Assembly (NCBI GenBank): GCA_944319945.1
Contig: CALUFN010000081.1
Span: forward strand, 50,299-114,298
DNA from: an uncultured Prevotella sp.
GTDB lineage: Bacteria; Bacteroidota; Bacteroidia; Bacteroidales; Bacteroidaceae
Direction: 5' to 3'
DNA length: 64,000 nucleotides
A model generated the notes under the pieces. It was not told the origin of the DNA and did no database searches. It saw only the letters and a list, made by a program, of their open reading frames with translations. A program made the translations under genes and the position numbers. This document shows, piece after piece, positions 36,945-46,524 of this stretch (within the stretch, counting starts at the first letter, position 1; every line of letters starts with the position of its first letter).

Positions 36945-37928
36945 ATGAACGATTCAAGATTGTTCCGCATATTAAAATCTATCAGGAACTTCCTATTCAG
37001 TGGTTTGAATAGGGAGTTTCTGATTTTCTTGTTCTTCTTGGTACTAAGTGGAACATTTTGGCTTTTAATGACTTTAAACGAAACTTACGAACGAGAGGTG
37101 GAAGTGCCCGTACAGCTTGTAGACATTCCGAAGAATGTTGTCTTGACGAGTGATACTACAAGTTATGTGCGCATTACTGTTCGTGACAAAGGCTTTTCGT
37201 TGTTGGCTTATCTTTACGGCAATAAGATTCATACCGTAAAGGTTAATTTTAAGAACTATGCAAAGAAAACGGGCGAAGGGGTAATATCTTCGGCCGAATT
37301 ACAGAAACTGATGTATCAGCAATTGTTCAGTTCGTCGCATATTGTTGGTATGAAGCCTGACAAGTATGAGTTCTTTTATAACTACGGCTTGAAGAAAAAC
37401 ATACCGGTTAAGCTGGTGGGTAAGATTGTGCCCGGGCAAAGTTATTATCTCTCTAAGATATCATTTTCACCTGATTCAGTTGAGATATATGCCAGCCGTG
37501 AAGTGCTTGATAGTATAGAATACGTGAATACGGCACGTCTAAACATATCGAATCTTACCGATACGGTGATAAGGAAAGTGCCGCTGCAAAAGGTCAAAGG
37601 CGTAAAATACGTTCCGGATGAAGTTGAGATTTCCGTATGTCCGGATATGCTGACGGAAGAGAAGTTTGACGTGCCCATTGTTGCAGTAAATATGCCGGAG
37701 GGCAAGATCTTAAGGACATTTCCGTCAAAGGTTACCGTCACGTTTACCGTCGGCGCAAGTTTGTTCCGTACCATTCATCCTGACGGTTTCCGCGTAGTAG
37801 CGGATTATAACGAGTTGGTAGCTAATCCTTCTGATAAATGTAATATCTATTTACGCTCTATTCCTCATGGCGTGCGTAATGCGAGAATAAGCGTGGATCA
37901 GGTGGATTATTTAATCGAAGAACAATAG
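36945..37928 (+). CDS. YbbR-domain membrane-anchored protein
   Basis: A 327-residue protein with one N-terminal membrane helix (EFLIFLFFLVLSGTFWLLMTL, about residues 24-44) and YbbR-like repeats outside the cytoplasm (VEVPVQLVDIPKNV, KNIPVKLVGKIVPGQSYYL, FDVPIVAVNMPEG). In Firmicutes, the YbbR protein CdaR regulates the c-di-AMP cyclase CdaA; no cyclase gene is near here. The start follows the yajC stop without a gap, so translation is coupled; coaE follows. Confidence 0.85.
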   Translation: MNDSRLFRILKSIRNFLFSGLNREFLIFLFFLVLSGTFWLLMTLNETYEREVEVPVQLVDIPKNVVLTSDTTSYVRITVRDKGFSLLAYLYGNKIHTVKVNFKNYAKKTGEGVISSAELQKLMYQQLFSSSHIVGMKPDKYEFFYNYGLKKNIPVKLVGKIVPGQSYYLSKISFSPDSVEIYASREVLDSIEYVNTARLNISNLTDTVIRKVPLQKVKGVKYVPDEVEISVCPDMLTEEKFDVPIVAVNMPEGKILRTFPSKVTVTFTVGASLFRTIHPDGFRVVADYNELVANPSDKCNIYLRSIPHGVRNARISVDQVDYLIEEQ

Positions 37929-37938
37929 GTTGGTAGGC

Positions 37939-38517
37939 ATGGTTAAGGTTGCTGTTACAGGTGGAATAGGGAGCGGAAAGAGCTATGTCTGCAAGCTGCT
38001 TGAAATGCGGGGCATATCAATTTACGATTGCGACAAGGCGGCTAAGCATATAATGGCCTCGTCTGAGGATATACAATCAGAATTAAAGCGTGTCGTTGGC
38101 TCTGACGTGTTCTCGGATGGTAAGCTGAATAAGGCCAAATTGGCATCGTTCCTTTTGAAGACTGAAAGCAATACTTTGAAAATCAACAATATAATACATC
38201 CTGCCGTCGCTGAGGATTTCATAAAATCTGGATACGGTTGGATGGAATGTGCAATATTATTTTCAAGCGGATTTAATCGTTTGGTTGACAAGGTGATATG
38301 CGTCGTGGCTCCTATTGACGTCCGTATCGGGCGTATAATGATGCGTGACGGCATATCAAGGGACAAGGCTATAGAGTGGATTAACAAGCAAATGCCTCAG
38401 GATGAAGTAATGTCGCTTAGCGATTACGTCATAGAAAACGACGGGAAAAAAGATCTTGACAGGCAGATAAATGAGATATTGGTGTCATTAAATCAAACTG
38501 ACACAGTAAAAATATAA
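37939..38517 (+). CDS. coaE: Dephospho-CoA kinase
   Basis: A 192-residue P-loop kinase that phosphorylates dephospho-CoA, the last step of CoA synthesis. The P-loop GGIGSGKS is at residues 8-15 from ATG 37939; a TTG nine bases earlier is possible but adds only three residues. CoaE-like IYDCDKAAKHIM is near 32 and the lid region follows near 125. Operon with ybbR (10 bases upstream). Confidence 0.93.
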   Translation: MVKVAVTGGIGSGKSYVCKLLEMRGISIYDCDKAAKHIMASSEDIQSELKRVVGSDVFSDGKLNKAKLASFLLKTESNTLKINNIIHPAVAEDFIKSGYGWMECAILFSSGFNRLVDKVICVVAPIDVRIGRIMMRDGISRDKAIEWINKQMPQDEVMSLSDYVIENDGKKDLDRQINEILVSLNQTDTVKI

Positions 38518-38552
38518 TTATTCTAATAAATAAATTAATCGTTATTTGAAAA

Positions 38553-38987
38553 ATGGAACAAACAATTCTTTCTGTTTCAGGGAAACCGGGGCTTTACAAA
38601 CTTGTTTCAAGAGGCAAGGCAAACTTAATCGTTGAGAAAGTTGACGAAACACATAAACGGCTCCCGATATTTGCCAGTGACAGTGTAACCAGTCTTAATG
38701 ACATTGCCATTTATACAGAATCCGAAGACATTCCCCTGACAAAGGTGTTTGCAAGTGTTTATAAGGAAGAGAACGGCCAGCCCGCATCTTTGGCTTATAA
38801 AAAGTGCAGCTCGAAAGAGTTGCGAGAGTATTTCGCGAAAGTTCTCCCTGATTTTGACCGCGACCGCGTTCACGACAGCGACATAAAGAAACTTTTACAG
38901 TGGTATGACATATTGGTAAAAAACGGCATAACGGATTTTGGCAACCCTGCTGAGAAAAGCGAAGGGGAAGATGAAAAAGAAGGATAG
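38553..38987 (+). CDS. DUF5606 family protein
   Basis: A 144-residue cytoplasmic protein of the DUF5606 type known from Bacteroidetes, with no assigned function. It begins with ILSVSGKPGLYKLVSRGKA, followed by an SH3-like beta segment and a helical C-terminus (LREYFAKVLPDFDRDRVHDSDIKKLLQWYDIL) that ends in an acidic tail. The nth start lies within its last codons in another frame, so the two are coupled. Confidence 0.8.
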   Translation: MEQTILSVSGKPGLYKLVSRGKANLIVEKVDETHKRLPIFASDSVTSLNDIAIYTESEDIPLTKVFASVYKEENGQPASLAYKKCSSKELREYFAKVLPDFDRDRVHDSDIKKLLQWYDILVKNGITDFGNPAEKSEGEDEKEG

Positions 38988-39621
38988 ATATGAGCTTGTT
39001 CTTGGGTATTTCAGGAATGAGATGCCCAAAGTTACCACAGAACTTGAATATGGCAGCGTATTCCAGCTTTTGGTTGCCGTGGTTCTCAGTGCGCAGTGTA
39101 CTGACAAGCGCGTCAATATGATAACTCCGTCACTGTTCGAGCGTTTCCCCGACGCTAAGGCTATGGCCGAGGCTGAGGCCGACGAGGTGTATGAGTATAT
39201 TAAAAGCGTATCGTATCCCAATTCAAAATCACGCCACTTGGTTGATATGGCTCGAATGCTTATGTCTGACTTTGCGGGTGAAGTGCCTACCTCGATGGAT
39301 GAACTTATGAGTCTGCCGGGGGTAGGGCGAAAGACCGCCAACGTGATACAGGCCGTGGCATTCGGGCGTTCTGTGATAGCTGTCGATACTCATGTCTTCC
39401 GTGTGAGCCACAGGCTCGGGTTAGTGCCTAAAAACTGTGACACCCCGCTGAAAGTGGAAAAGGAGCTTATGAGAAACATTCCGTCCGACATTATCGCCGA
39501 CGCACACCATTGGTTGCTTTTGCATGGGCGCTATGTTTGTACGAGTCGTTCTCCGCATTGTGACAAGTGCCCGTTTGGGTCGTTCTGTCCTAAAGTGATG
39601 GAAGGCTCAAAGCTGGCATGA
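38971..39621 (+). CDS. nth: Endonuclease III
   Basis: A 216-residue DNA glycosylase/AP lyase that removes oxidised pyrimidines. The helix-hairpin-helix LPGVGRKTANVI carries the catalytic Lys (near residue 120), VDTHVFRVSHRLG the catalytic Asp (near 138), and the [4Fe-4S] cysteines are about 190, 197, 200 and 206 (C-x6-C-x2-C-x5-C). ATG 38971 is chosen because the family starts there; it overlaps DUF5606 by 17 bases. Confidence 0.95.
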   Translation: MKKKDRYELVLGYFRNEMPKVTTELEYGSVFQLLVAVVLSAQCTDKRVNMITPSLFERFPDAKAMAEAEADEVYEYIKSVSYPNSKSRHLVDMARMLMSDFAGEVPTSMDELMSLPGVGRKTANVIQAVAFGRSVIAVDTHVFRVSHRLGLVPKNCDTPLKVEKELMRNIPSDIIADAHHWLLLHGRYVCTSRSPHCDKCPFGSFCPKVMEGSKLA

Positions 39622-39660
39622 AATTAATGATATGTTCGTTGTAAAGCCATTATCATAGAA

Positions 39661-40359
39661 ATGCAGGCAAAAAAGATATTGAAGTTCCTTAGTGACATAA
39701 AAGCTAATAACAACCGTGAATGGTTCACGGCGCATAAGGATGAGTTTACTGCGGTAAGGACCGATTTTGAGAACGGAATAAATTCCGCCATAGTCCGTAT
39801 AGCAGAGTTCGACCCGACGATAAAGCATCTTACGGCAAAAGACGCAACATACAGGTTTTATCGCGACACAAGGTTTTCTTCGGACAAGTCACCGTATAAG
39901 ACGCATCTTGGGGCGTATATCGCGGCGCATGGCAAAAAGGCTTTTCATGGTGGTTATTATATACATCTTGAGCCAAGCCATTGCCTTGTGTCATGCGGTA
40001 ATTACTGGCTGCCTACCAATATCCTGACGTCATGCCGCAATGAGATAATGGCCAATATCGACCGATGGCGCAGCATTGTCGAGAGCAAACGTTTCATTGA
40101 GATGTTCGGCCGTCCGGGCGAAGGCGGTTGGGATTCGCCTAAAGGGTTCGGACTCGAACACTTGAAGACTGCGCCGTCGGGATTTCCTCGTGATTACGAA
40201 TTCATACAATACATACGTATGAAGGATTACTGTTGCTGGCGTGCCGTGCCCGACTCCTTTTTCGAGGGAGAGCGGTGGCTTGACGGCATATCGGAAATCC
40301 TGAAGGTAGGAAAACCTATGATGGACTTCATTAATTCGGTAATTGACGATTACGAATAA
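39661..40359 (+). CDS. DUF2461 family protein
   Basis: A 232-residue protein of the DUF2461 family, recognised by LKFLSDIKANNNREWFTAHKDEF at the N-terminus, RFYRDTRFSSDKSPYKTHLGAYI near residue 60 and the YYIHLEP segment near 100. Function unknown. It follows nth by 39 bases and ends at a strong terminator. Confidence 0.85.
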   Translation: MQAKKILKFLSDIKANNNREWFTAHKDEFTAVRTDFENGINSAIVRIAEFDPTIKHLTAKDATYRFYRDTRFSSDKSPYKTHLGAYIAAHGKKAFHGGYYIHLEPSHCLVSCGNYWLPTNILTSCRNEIMANIDRWRSIVESKRFIEMFGRPGEGGWDSPKGFGLEHLKTAPSGFPRDYEFIQYIRMKDYCCWRAVPDSFFEGERWLDGISEILKVGKPMMDFINSVIDDYE

Positions 40360-40360
40360 A

Positions 40361-40400
40361 AAAATCCCGTTGCATATATGATATGTAACGGGATTTTTTT
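40361..40400 (+). terminator. Intrinsic terminator after DUF2461 gene
   Basis: A stem of AAATCCCGTTGCATAT with ATATGTAACGGGATTT (one G-T pair) runs into seven T residues, directly after the stop codon. Confidence 0.9.
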
Positions 40401-40401
40401 A

Positions 40402-40410
40402 TATATTTGC
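40402..40410 (+). promoter_or_regulatory. -7 element for ald
   Basis: TATATTTGC matches TAnnTTTGC, right after the upstream terminator and 40 bases before the ald ATG. No TTTG is at -33. Confidence 0.6.
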
Positions 40411-40450
40411 CGAGTATTTTCTATTTTTTGACTAAAAAACCTTTATAACT

Positions 40451-41557
40451 ATGAAAATTGGCATTCCAAAAGAGATTAAGAACAATGAGAATCGTGTAGG
40501 CATGACCCCGGCCGGAGTATCTGAATTGGTAAAACACGGGCATTCGGTTTACGTGCAGAAAACGGCGGGAGAGGGTAGCGGCTTCTCTGACGAGGCGTAC
40601 ACTAACGTTGGCGCGCAGATATTGCCGACGATAGAGGACGTTTATGCTACTGCGGACATGATAATAAAGGTAAAAGAGCCTATCGCTCCCGAATATCCAC
40701 TCGTGCGTAAAGGTCAGTTGGTGTTCACTTATTTCCACTTTGCGTGCAGCAGGGAGCTTACTAAGGCCATGATTGACAGCGGAGGCGTATGTCTTGCGTA
40801 TGAGACGGTACAGCTCGCCGACGGATCGCTGCCGTTGCTGACGCCGATGAGCGAGATTGCAGGAAGGATGGCCACCATCAACGGAGCCCACTATCTGCAA
40901 AAGACTAAGGGTGGTAAGGGCAAACTGATTTGCGGAGTACCAGGCGTGAAACCGGCAAAGGTGGTGGTAATCGGCGGAGGCATCGTCGGCCAGGCTGCGG
41001 CGCGCGTAGCCGCCGGCATGGGTGCCGACGTTATAATAACAGACATATCATTGCCTCTTTTGCACTCGTTGTCGATAAGCATGCCTGCAAATGTTAACAC
41101 GCTGTATTCATCGCATCAGAACATTGTTACCGAGATTAAGGATGCAGATATCGTCATTGGCGCGGTGCTTGTGCCGGGCGACAAGGCTCCGAAACTTATT
41201 ACGCGCGACATGCTGGGCCTGATGGAGAAAGGCACCGTATTGGTCGACGTGGCGATAGATCAAGGCGGCTGTTTCGAGACGTCGCGTCCTACGACTCATA
41301 GCGAGCCAACCTACGAGGTGGACGGGATTGTGCATTATGCGGTGGCCAACATTCCCGGGGCTGTCCCCAATACGTCGACTATAGCATTGACTAACGCAAC
41401 GCTGAAGTACGCCGTAGCATTGGCGGATAAGGGCTGGCAGCAGGCTTGCCGTGACGACGAGGCCTTATACAAGGGGCTTAACGTCGTGGAGGGGAAGGTT
41501 ACTTACAAGGCTGTAGCCGAAGTGTTTGATCTCCCTTATGAGGAATGTGTATTGTAA
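40451..41557 (+). CDS. ald: Alanine dehydrogenase
   Basis: A 368-residue NAD-dependent enzyme that interconverts alanine with pyruvate and ammonium. The N-terminus MKIGIPKEIKNNENRVGMTPAG is typical, KVKEPIAPEY (with the catalytic Lys) is near residue 75, FTYFHFA with the catalytic His is near 92, the NAD-binding VVIGGGIVGQAAARVAAGMGA is near 173 and the C-terminal NIPGAVPNTST is intact. Monocistronic between terminators. Confidence 0.96.
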   Translation: MKIGIPKEIKNNENRVGMTPAGVSELVKHGHSVYVQKTAGEGSGFSDEAYTNVGAQILPTIEDVYATADMIIKVKEPIAPEYPLVRKGQLVFTYFHFACSRELTKAMIDSGGVCLAYETVQLADGSLPLLTPMSEIAGRMATINGAHYLQKTKGGKGKLICGVPGVKPAKVVVIGGGIVGQAAARVAAGMGADVIITDISLPLLHSLSISMPANVNTLYSSHQNIVTEIKDADIVIGAVLVPGDKAPKLITRDMLGLMEKGTVLVDVAIDQGGCFETSRPTTHSEPTYEVDGIVHYAVANIPGAVPNTSTIALTNATLKYAVALADKGWQQACRDDEALYKGLNVVEGKVTYKAVAEVFDLPYEECVL

Positions 41558-41640
41558 AAGGATGCCTTTTGTCCTTTGAAAGGTAACCTATAAGCACGTC
41601 AAAGGCCGCTTTTAGCAACGCTAAAGGCGGCCTTTGATTA
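41556..41640. repeat. 22-bp-period array between ald and the peptidase gene
   Basis: AAAGG begins at 41557, 41579, 41601 and 41623, an exact 22-base step. Units read AAAGGATGCCTTTT, AAAGGTAACCTATAAGC, AAAGGCCGCTTTTAGC and AAAGGCGGCCTTTG. The first unit overlaps the ald stop codon and the last two pair with each other as a terminator-like stem. Confidence 0.75.
41599..41637. terminator. Bidirectional terminator between ald and the C11 peptidase gene
   Basis: Arms 41599-41616 and 41620-41637 pair at 17 of 18 positions around a 3-base loop. It is made from the last two units of the 22-bp array and lies between convergent genes. Confidence 0.65.
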
Positions 41641-41661
41641 TTTGTTACGATATCCGTCAGG

Positions 41662-42906
41662 TTAATGCGTGGCTGCGTACCAATTGGTTTGTTCGATCAA
41701 TCCCTTTACTGTGGAATTTCTTGACGGATCAGAAATTGTAAGCCCTGAGAATGAATTGATTTTTGTAATCCCGTCGTTATCCCATTTATATATCGAATAA
41801 TAATATTCCGTATTTCTTTTATATGGTACGAGCCTGTCAAGTTGTTGCCTGAATCCCGCTAAAAGAACTCCGTCTTTGCAAAGTTTCTCAACGTAATCGC
41901 CCAAATCGAAGAATATCGTATTTTGCAGACCGTCAAGCGGTTGCAAGCCGTCTGCGGTCTCTACCCCTTCAGGATATGCCGTGTTGATTTGCCGCATTAG
42001 CTGGGCTGTAGTTTCTATCTCACGGCAGTCAGTGACGCTGATCGTGCCGTAAGGGGCATACTTACCATCAGGGGTATGATAGGTTGAATAAAAATCATAG
42101 AAATCATTCACAATGCCCAAGTAGTCGTCGTTTAACAGTTCTGCTCCGATTTCATCATAAGGCATACCGTCGATCATGATTTCGCATGTCGAGGCGATGA
42201 GGTAATTTGTCACGTCTTTCAGGTCGTAGGCGGTTTCTATGTTCGCCATATAGCAGTCGTCAAACAAGATATATTCCATTTTCACTCCTACGTCCTTTAT
42301 CCCTTCTGCAAGGGTCGTTATGTCTGTTTGGTAACGACTGTTGCTCCCGTGCCCGAAGTATCGGGTTAAAGGCCTGTTGCCGTCGCAGTTTGCTGCAACG
42401 GGCGTTCTCGTCTTGACTGACGTACCTGCCGGAAGCCAGCCCATGCCGTGGCAGCCTATCGTCATGGCATAGCTTGCGGCCGGGGCTTCGGCTATTACGT
42501 CGTTGATGATTGCCGAGATTCCTTCGGATGTTGTGTATTCGTGCATGCTGAACGAATAGTTTTTCAACGTCTCACGTCGGCATGAACCGTTGTCGTAAGT
42601 TATTTCAAACATTTCGGCTTTCGACTCGCTGTTTGAGATGAACACGATTAATCGGTTGTTGTTTAATCCGTGATTATTTTCGATTGCCGTCTCGAAATCG
42701 GAAATGTTCGTTTGGAAATAATAGTAAATGTCGGTCGAGTCGTTGATGTCGTCTCCCGACCATGGAAAGAACATTAATATTGTCTTATCGGTATGTCGTG
42801 GCTCGTCGGGATAGTCCACTTCGTCGTCGCAAGAGGTTAGGACTAATGAGAATAAGAAGAATACGAATAAACCCAACGTTGTGTTTATACAAGACTTGTT
42901 TCCCAT
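41662..42906 (-). CDS. Clostripain-family (C11) cysteine peptidase, lipoprotein
   Basis: A 414-residue lipoprotein with lipobox Cys at residue 26 (LVLTSC) followed by an acidic DDE stretch, which suggests cell-surface display. The C11 catalytic dyad is visible: His in TIGCHGMGW near residue 151 and Cys in FDDCYM near 216; the region between them holds a likely activation segment. Family members cleave after Arg or Lys and some act as toxins or colonisation factors in Bacteroidales. It lies 73 bases after valS on the same strand, behind a hairpin. Confidence 0.88.
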   Translation of the reverse strand: MGNKSCINTTLGLFVFFLFSLVLTSCDDEVDYPDEPRHTDKTILMFFPWSGDDINDSTDIYYYFQTNISDFETAIENNHGLNNNRLIVFISNSESKAEMFEITYDNGSCRRETLKNYSFSMHEYTTSEGISAIINDVIAEAPAASYAMTIGCHGMGWLPAGTSVKTRTPVAANCDGNRPLTRYFGHGSNSRYQTDITTLAEGIKDVGVKMEYILFDDCYMANIETAYDLKDVTNYLIASTCEIMIDGMPYDEIGAELLNDDYLGIVNDFYDFYSTYHTPDGKYAPYGTISVTDCREIETTAQLMRQINTAYPEGVETADGLQPLDGLQNTIFFDLGDYVEKLCKDGVLLAGFRQQLDRLVPYKRNTEYYYSIYKWDNDGITKINSFSGLTISDPSRNSTVKGLIEQTNWYAATH

Positions 42907-42924
42907 AATAAAACGAATAAATCA

Positions 42925-42965
42925 CAGAATTGTGTCAGTATTTGAATCTTACTGACACAATTCTG
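42925..42965 (-). terminator. Perfect hairpin after valS
   Basis: Perfect 16-bp arms (42925-42940 and 42950-42965) with a 9-base loop, 14 bases after the valS stop on the minus strand. It lacks a strong T-run, so some read-through into the peptidase gene is possible. Confidence 0.7.
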
Positions 42966-42978
42966 CTTGGTTGCGTGT

Positions 42979-45621
42979 TTATTGTTTTTGGCTCTTTAAT
43001 TCGGCCAAAGAAATCTTAAGCGCGGCTATTTTTTCTTCCGAGTCGCTTTGTTTCTTTCTTTCCAAAGCAACGATTGCTTCAGGAGCGTTGGCTACGAATT
43101 TCTCGTTAGACAGTTTCTTCATGACACCTGCGAGGAAGCCTTCCAAGTGCTTTAATTGTGCTTCCTGCTTTTCTATTTCGGCGTCGATGTCGATCAGGCT
43201 GCCTACGGGAACGGCGTATTCGTCCGTGCCTACCATGAATTGGGCCGTGTTTGCCGCCTTTTCTCCGACGACGCTTATTGCGCTAAGGTTAGCCATCTTC
43301 AGCATCACGTCGTTGTAATCAGAATATTTATTGGCGTTAATGGCCTGCAACTCGAGTTGCTCCTTCTGTTGTATGTTCTTTTGGTTCCTTATTGTGCGGA
43401 CATTGCTTATTATTTGCTTTACGCTCTCAATGTCGTTGGCGAGGCATGAGTCTTCTTGTGTCGGGGCTTCGATTGAGAGCCGGTCAAGCATGATGCTTTC
43501 TCCGTTGCGGCGTTCGTATATGTGCTGCCAAAGCTCTTCGGTTATAAACGGCATGAACGGGTGCAACATTTTCAGCAGGTCGTTGAAGTAGCGCAGGGTC
43601 ATGTCGTAAGTCGTTCGGTCAATAGGCGAACCGTAAGCTGGCTTGACCATTTCAAGATACCAGCTTGAGAACTCGTCCCAAAATAGACGGTAAACCGACA
43701 TCAGGGCTTCTGATATGCGATACTTTTTAAACAAGGCATCCGTTTCGCTGTTCGTGATTCTCAATTTTGACTCAAACCATTTTACTGCGATTTTGTTGAC
43801 CTGAGGCTGCTCGATGTCGGCTACGTCCCAACCTTTTATCAGACGGAAGGCGTTCCATATCTTATTGTTAAAGTTGCGTCCTTGTTCGCATAGGCTTTCG
43901 TCGAAAAGGATGTCGTTGCCCGCCGGGGCTGACAGCATCATGCCCATTCGTACGCCGTCTGCGCCGAACTTGTCGATAAGCTCGATCGGGTCGGGGCTGT
44001 TGCCGAGGCTCTTGCTCATTTTACGGCCGAGCTTGTCGCGCACTATGCCTGTGAAATATACGTTCTTGAACGGCATAGTGCCACGATATTCATAGCCGGC
44101 CATTATCATCCTGGCAACCCAGAAGAAGATGATGTCCGGACCGGTCACGAGGTCTGATGTCGGATAATAATATTTTATGTCCTCGTTGTCGGGATTGTTT
44201 ATCCCGTCAAATACCGACATCGGCCATAACCATGACGAGAACCATGTGTCAAGACAGTCGTCGTCTTGGCGCAGGTCGTCAATGGTGAGATTGTCGTTGC
44301 CGCATTTCGCCTTAGCCATTTCAAGTGCTTTTTTCTGAGTCTCGGCCACTACGTATCCGTTGTTGCCGGGAAGGTAATATGCCGGGATGCGGTGTCCCCA
44401 CCAAAGCTGGCGGCTGATGCACCAGTCTTTTATGTTCTCAAGCCAGTGGCGGTATGTGTTCTTATATTTTGCAGGGTAAAACTTGATTTCATCGTTCATT
44501 ACAGGCGAGAGCGCTAAATCGGCGAAATGTTGCATCTTTAGGAACCACTGCGTAGAAAGTTTCGGCTCGATAGGTACGTTTGTCCTTTCAGAGAATCCCA
44601 CCTTATTAGTATAGTCCTCAACCTTCTCCATTAAGCCGGCGCCTTTTAAGTCCTGCTCGATTTGTTTGCGCACGTCCATGCGGTCCATTCCAACATACAA
44701 TCCCGCAGCCTCCGAGATTGTTCCGTCATCATTGAAAATGTCAATGGTCTCAAGATTGTGTTTCAGTCCGAGGGCGTGGTCGTTGATGTCGTGCGCAGGC
44801 GTTACCTTCAGGCATCCCGTGCCGAACTCCACGTCGACATAGCTGTCTTCTATTACTGGAATCTGTCTGTTTACCAGTGGCACAATGACGTGTTTCCCTT
44901 TCAGCCATGCGTTCTTAGGATCGTCTGGATTGATACACATGGCCGTGTCTCCCATGATTGTTTCAGGGCGGGTGGTGGCAACTACCGCATATTTCCCCGG
45001 CTCTTCGACGACCATGTAACGGAGATAATAAAGTTTGCTGTGTTCTTCCTTATAAATTACTTCCTCGTCGCTGAGTGCGGTCTGGGCTTGTGGATCCCAG
45101 TTCACCATGCGCGCGCCGCGATATATCAGCCCTTTGTTGTAGAGGTCGCAGAATACTTTTATCACTCCTTCTGAACGTTTTTCGTCCATCGTAAAGGCGG
45201 TCCTGTCCCAATCGCAACTTGCGCCGAGCTTTCTGAGTTGCTTTAAGATTATTCCTCCGTGCTCGTTGGTCCAATCCCATGCGTGGCGTAAGAACTCTTC
45301 ACGTGTGAGATCGGTCTTCTTGATTCCCTGTTGGGCCAGTTTGTTTACCACTTTTGCCTCCGTCGCAATCGAAGCGTGGTCGGTGCCCGGTACCCAACAT
45401 GCGTTTTTACCTTCCATACGCGCACGTCTTACTAGAATGTCCTGAATGGTGTTGTTCAGCATGTGCCCCATGTGCAATACGCCTGTTACGTTTGGGGGAG
45501 GAATAACAATCGTGTATGGTTCGCGTCCGTCAGGTTTACTGCTGAATAGTTTGTGGTCAAGCCAATATTGATACCACTTCGACTCTACTTCTCGAGGGTC
45601 GTATTTGCTTGCTAATTCCAT
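42979..45621 (-). CDS. valS: Valine--tRNA ligase
   Basis: An 880-residue class Ia aminoacyl-tRNA synthetase. The HIGH-type motif is [13 protein letters not shown] near residue 42, KMSKS lies in [10 protein letters not shown] near 525, the editing domain sits between them, and the C-terminal coiled-coil arm ([20 protein letters not shown] onward) closes the protein, a ValRS trait. Full length. Divergent from mazG. Confidence 0.97.
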   Translation of the reverse strand: MELASKYDPREVESKWYQYWLDHKLFSSKPDGREPYTIVIPPPNVTGVLHMGHMLNNTIQDILVRRARMEGKNACWVPGTDHASIATEAKVVNKLAQQGIKKTDLTREEFLRHAWDWTNEHGGIILKQLRKLGASCDWDRTAFTMDEKRSEGVIKVFCDLYNKGLIYRGARMVNWDPQAQTALSDEEVIYKEEHSKLYYLRYMVVEEPGKYAVVATTRPETIMGDTAMCINPDDPKNAWLKGKHVIVPLVNRQIPVIEDSYVDVEFGTGCLKVTPAHDINDHALGLKHNLETIDIFNDDGTISEAAGLYVGMDRMDVRKQIEQDLKGAGLMEKVEDYTNKVGFSERTNVPIEPKLSTQWFLKMQHFADLALSPVMNDEIKFYPAKYKNTYRHWLENIKDWCISRQLWWGHRIPAYYLPGNNGYVVAETQKKALEMAKAKCGNDNLTIDDLRQDDDCLDTWFSSWLWPMSVFDGINNPDNEDIKYYYPTSDLVTGPDIIFFWVARMIMAGYEYRGTMPFKNVYFTGIVRDKLGRKMSKSLGNSPDPIELIDKFGADGVRMGMMLSAPAGNDILFDESLCEQGRNFNNKIWNAFRLIKGWDVADIEQPQVNKIAVKWFESKLRITNSETDALFKKYRISEALMSVYRLFWDEFSSWYLEMVKPAYGSPIDRTTYDMTLRYFNDLLKMLHPFMPFITEELWQHIYERRNGESIMLDRLSIEAPTQEDSCLANDIESVKQIISNVRTIRNQKNIQQKEQLELQAINANKYSDYNDVMLKMANLSAISVVGEKAANTAQFMVGTDEYAVPVGSLIDIDAEIEKQEAQLKHLEGFLAGVMKKLSNEKFVANAPEAIVALERKKQSDSEEKIAALKISLAELKSQKQ

Positions 45622-45661
45622 TTTGAGTATGATAATTTTATTTAATTCAATAAAAAACGTT

Positions 45662-45670
45662 GCAAATTTA
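45662..45670 (-). promoter_or_regulatory. -7 element for valS
   Basis: TAAATTTGC on the minus strand matches TAnnTTTGC, 41 bases before the valS ATG. No TTTG at -33. Confidence 0.5.
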
Positions 45671-45692
45671 CAAAATATTCATGGAAAATATC

Positions 45693-45701
45693 TACATTTG
45701 C
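45693..45701 (+). promoter_or_regulatory. -7 element for mazG
   Basis: TACATTTGC matches TAnnTTTGC, 20 bases before the mazG ATG. The -33 box is weak. Confidence 0.5.
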
Positions 45702-45720
45702 ATAACTAAAATATATATTT

Positions 45721-46518
45721 ATGCATACAAGAGAAGAAAAGTTGGAGGCTTTTGGCCGATTAATCGACGTGCTTGATACGTTGCGTGAAAAATGTCCGTG
45801 GGACAGGAAACAGACGAACGAAAGCCTTAGGCCCAATACGATAGAGGAAACGTTTGAGTTGTGCGACGCTTTGATGAAGGATGACAAACAGAATATATGC
45901 AAGGAATTAGGCGACGTTTTGCTACATGTTTGCTTTTACGCATTGATAGGAAGCGAGACGGGGGATTTTGACATTGCAGACGTATGTAATAAGGAGGCCG
46001 ACAAACTTATTTTCAGGCATCCGCACGTATATGGTAATGTTAAGGCTGAAACTGCAGACCAAGTTACCGAAAACTGGGAACAGATAAAATTAAAGGAAAA
46101 AGACGGAAACAAGAGCGTGCTGGCCGGCGTACCGGCCTCACTGCCTTCATTGATAAAGGCTTACAGGATACAAGACAAAGCTCGGAATGTCGGTTTTGAT
46201 TGGGAAGATAAGGGCGATGTTTGGGCGAAAGTGCATGAGGAACTTGAAGAGCTTGAAGCGGAGTTGCGTAGGGAAGATAAGGAGAAATCTACTGAAGAAC
46301 TGGGAGATTTCTTGTTTAGCGTGATCAATGCGGCACGCCTCTATCATTTAAATCCCGATAATGCGTTGGAACATACTAACCAAAAGTTTATAGGCCGATT
46401 TAATTATATAGAGGAACATTCAATTAAGGCTGGTAAACCGCTGACTGAAATGTCGTTAGATGAAATGGATAAACTTTGGAATGAAGCGAAAAAACAGGAA
46501 AAGGTAAATGAAAAATAA
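45721..46518 (+). CDS. mazG: Nucleoside triphosphate pyrophosphohydrolase MazG
   Basis: A 265-residue enzyme that hydrolyses nucleoside triphosphates to monophosphates and pyrophosphate. Two all-alpha MazG domains are visible: the first with CPWDRKQTNESLRPNTIEE and EETFELCDALMKDD...KELGDVLLHV, the second near residue 175 (VHEELEELEAELRR...STEELGDFLFSVINAARL). Full length for the tandem-domain form. A lipoprotein gene follows after six bases. Confidence 0.94.
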   Translation: MHTREEKLEAFGRLIDVLDTLREKCPWDRKQTNESLRPNTIEETFELCDALMKDDKQNICKELGDVLLHVCFYALIGSETGDFDIADVCNKEADKLIFRHPHVYGNVKAETADQVTENWEQIKLKEKDGNKSVLAGVPASLPSLIKAYRIQDKARNVGFDWEDKGDVWAKVHEELEELEAELRREDKEKSTEELGDFLFSVINAARLYHLNPDNALEHTNQKFIGRFNYIEEHSIKAGKPLTEMSLDEMDKLWNEAKKQEKVNEK

Positions 46519-46524
46519 CGAATT

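Noticed and set aside
36945-37928. c-di-AMP signalling locus because of the YbbR protein
   Set aside because: No diadenylate cyclase or phosphodiesterase gene is in the neighbourhood; the genes around are nusB, yajC and coaE.
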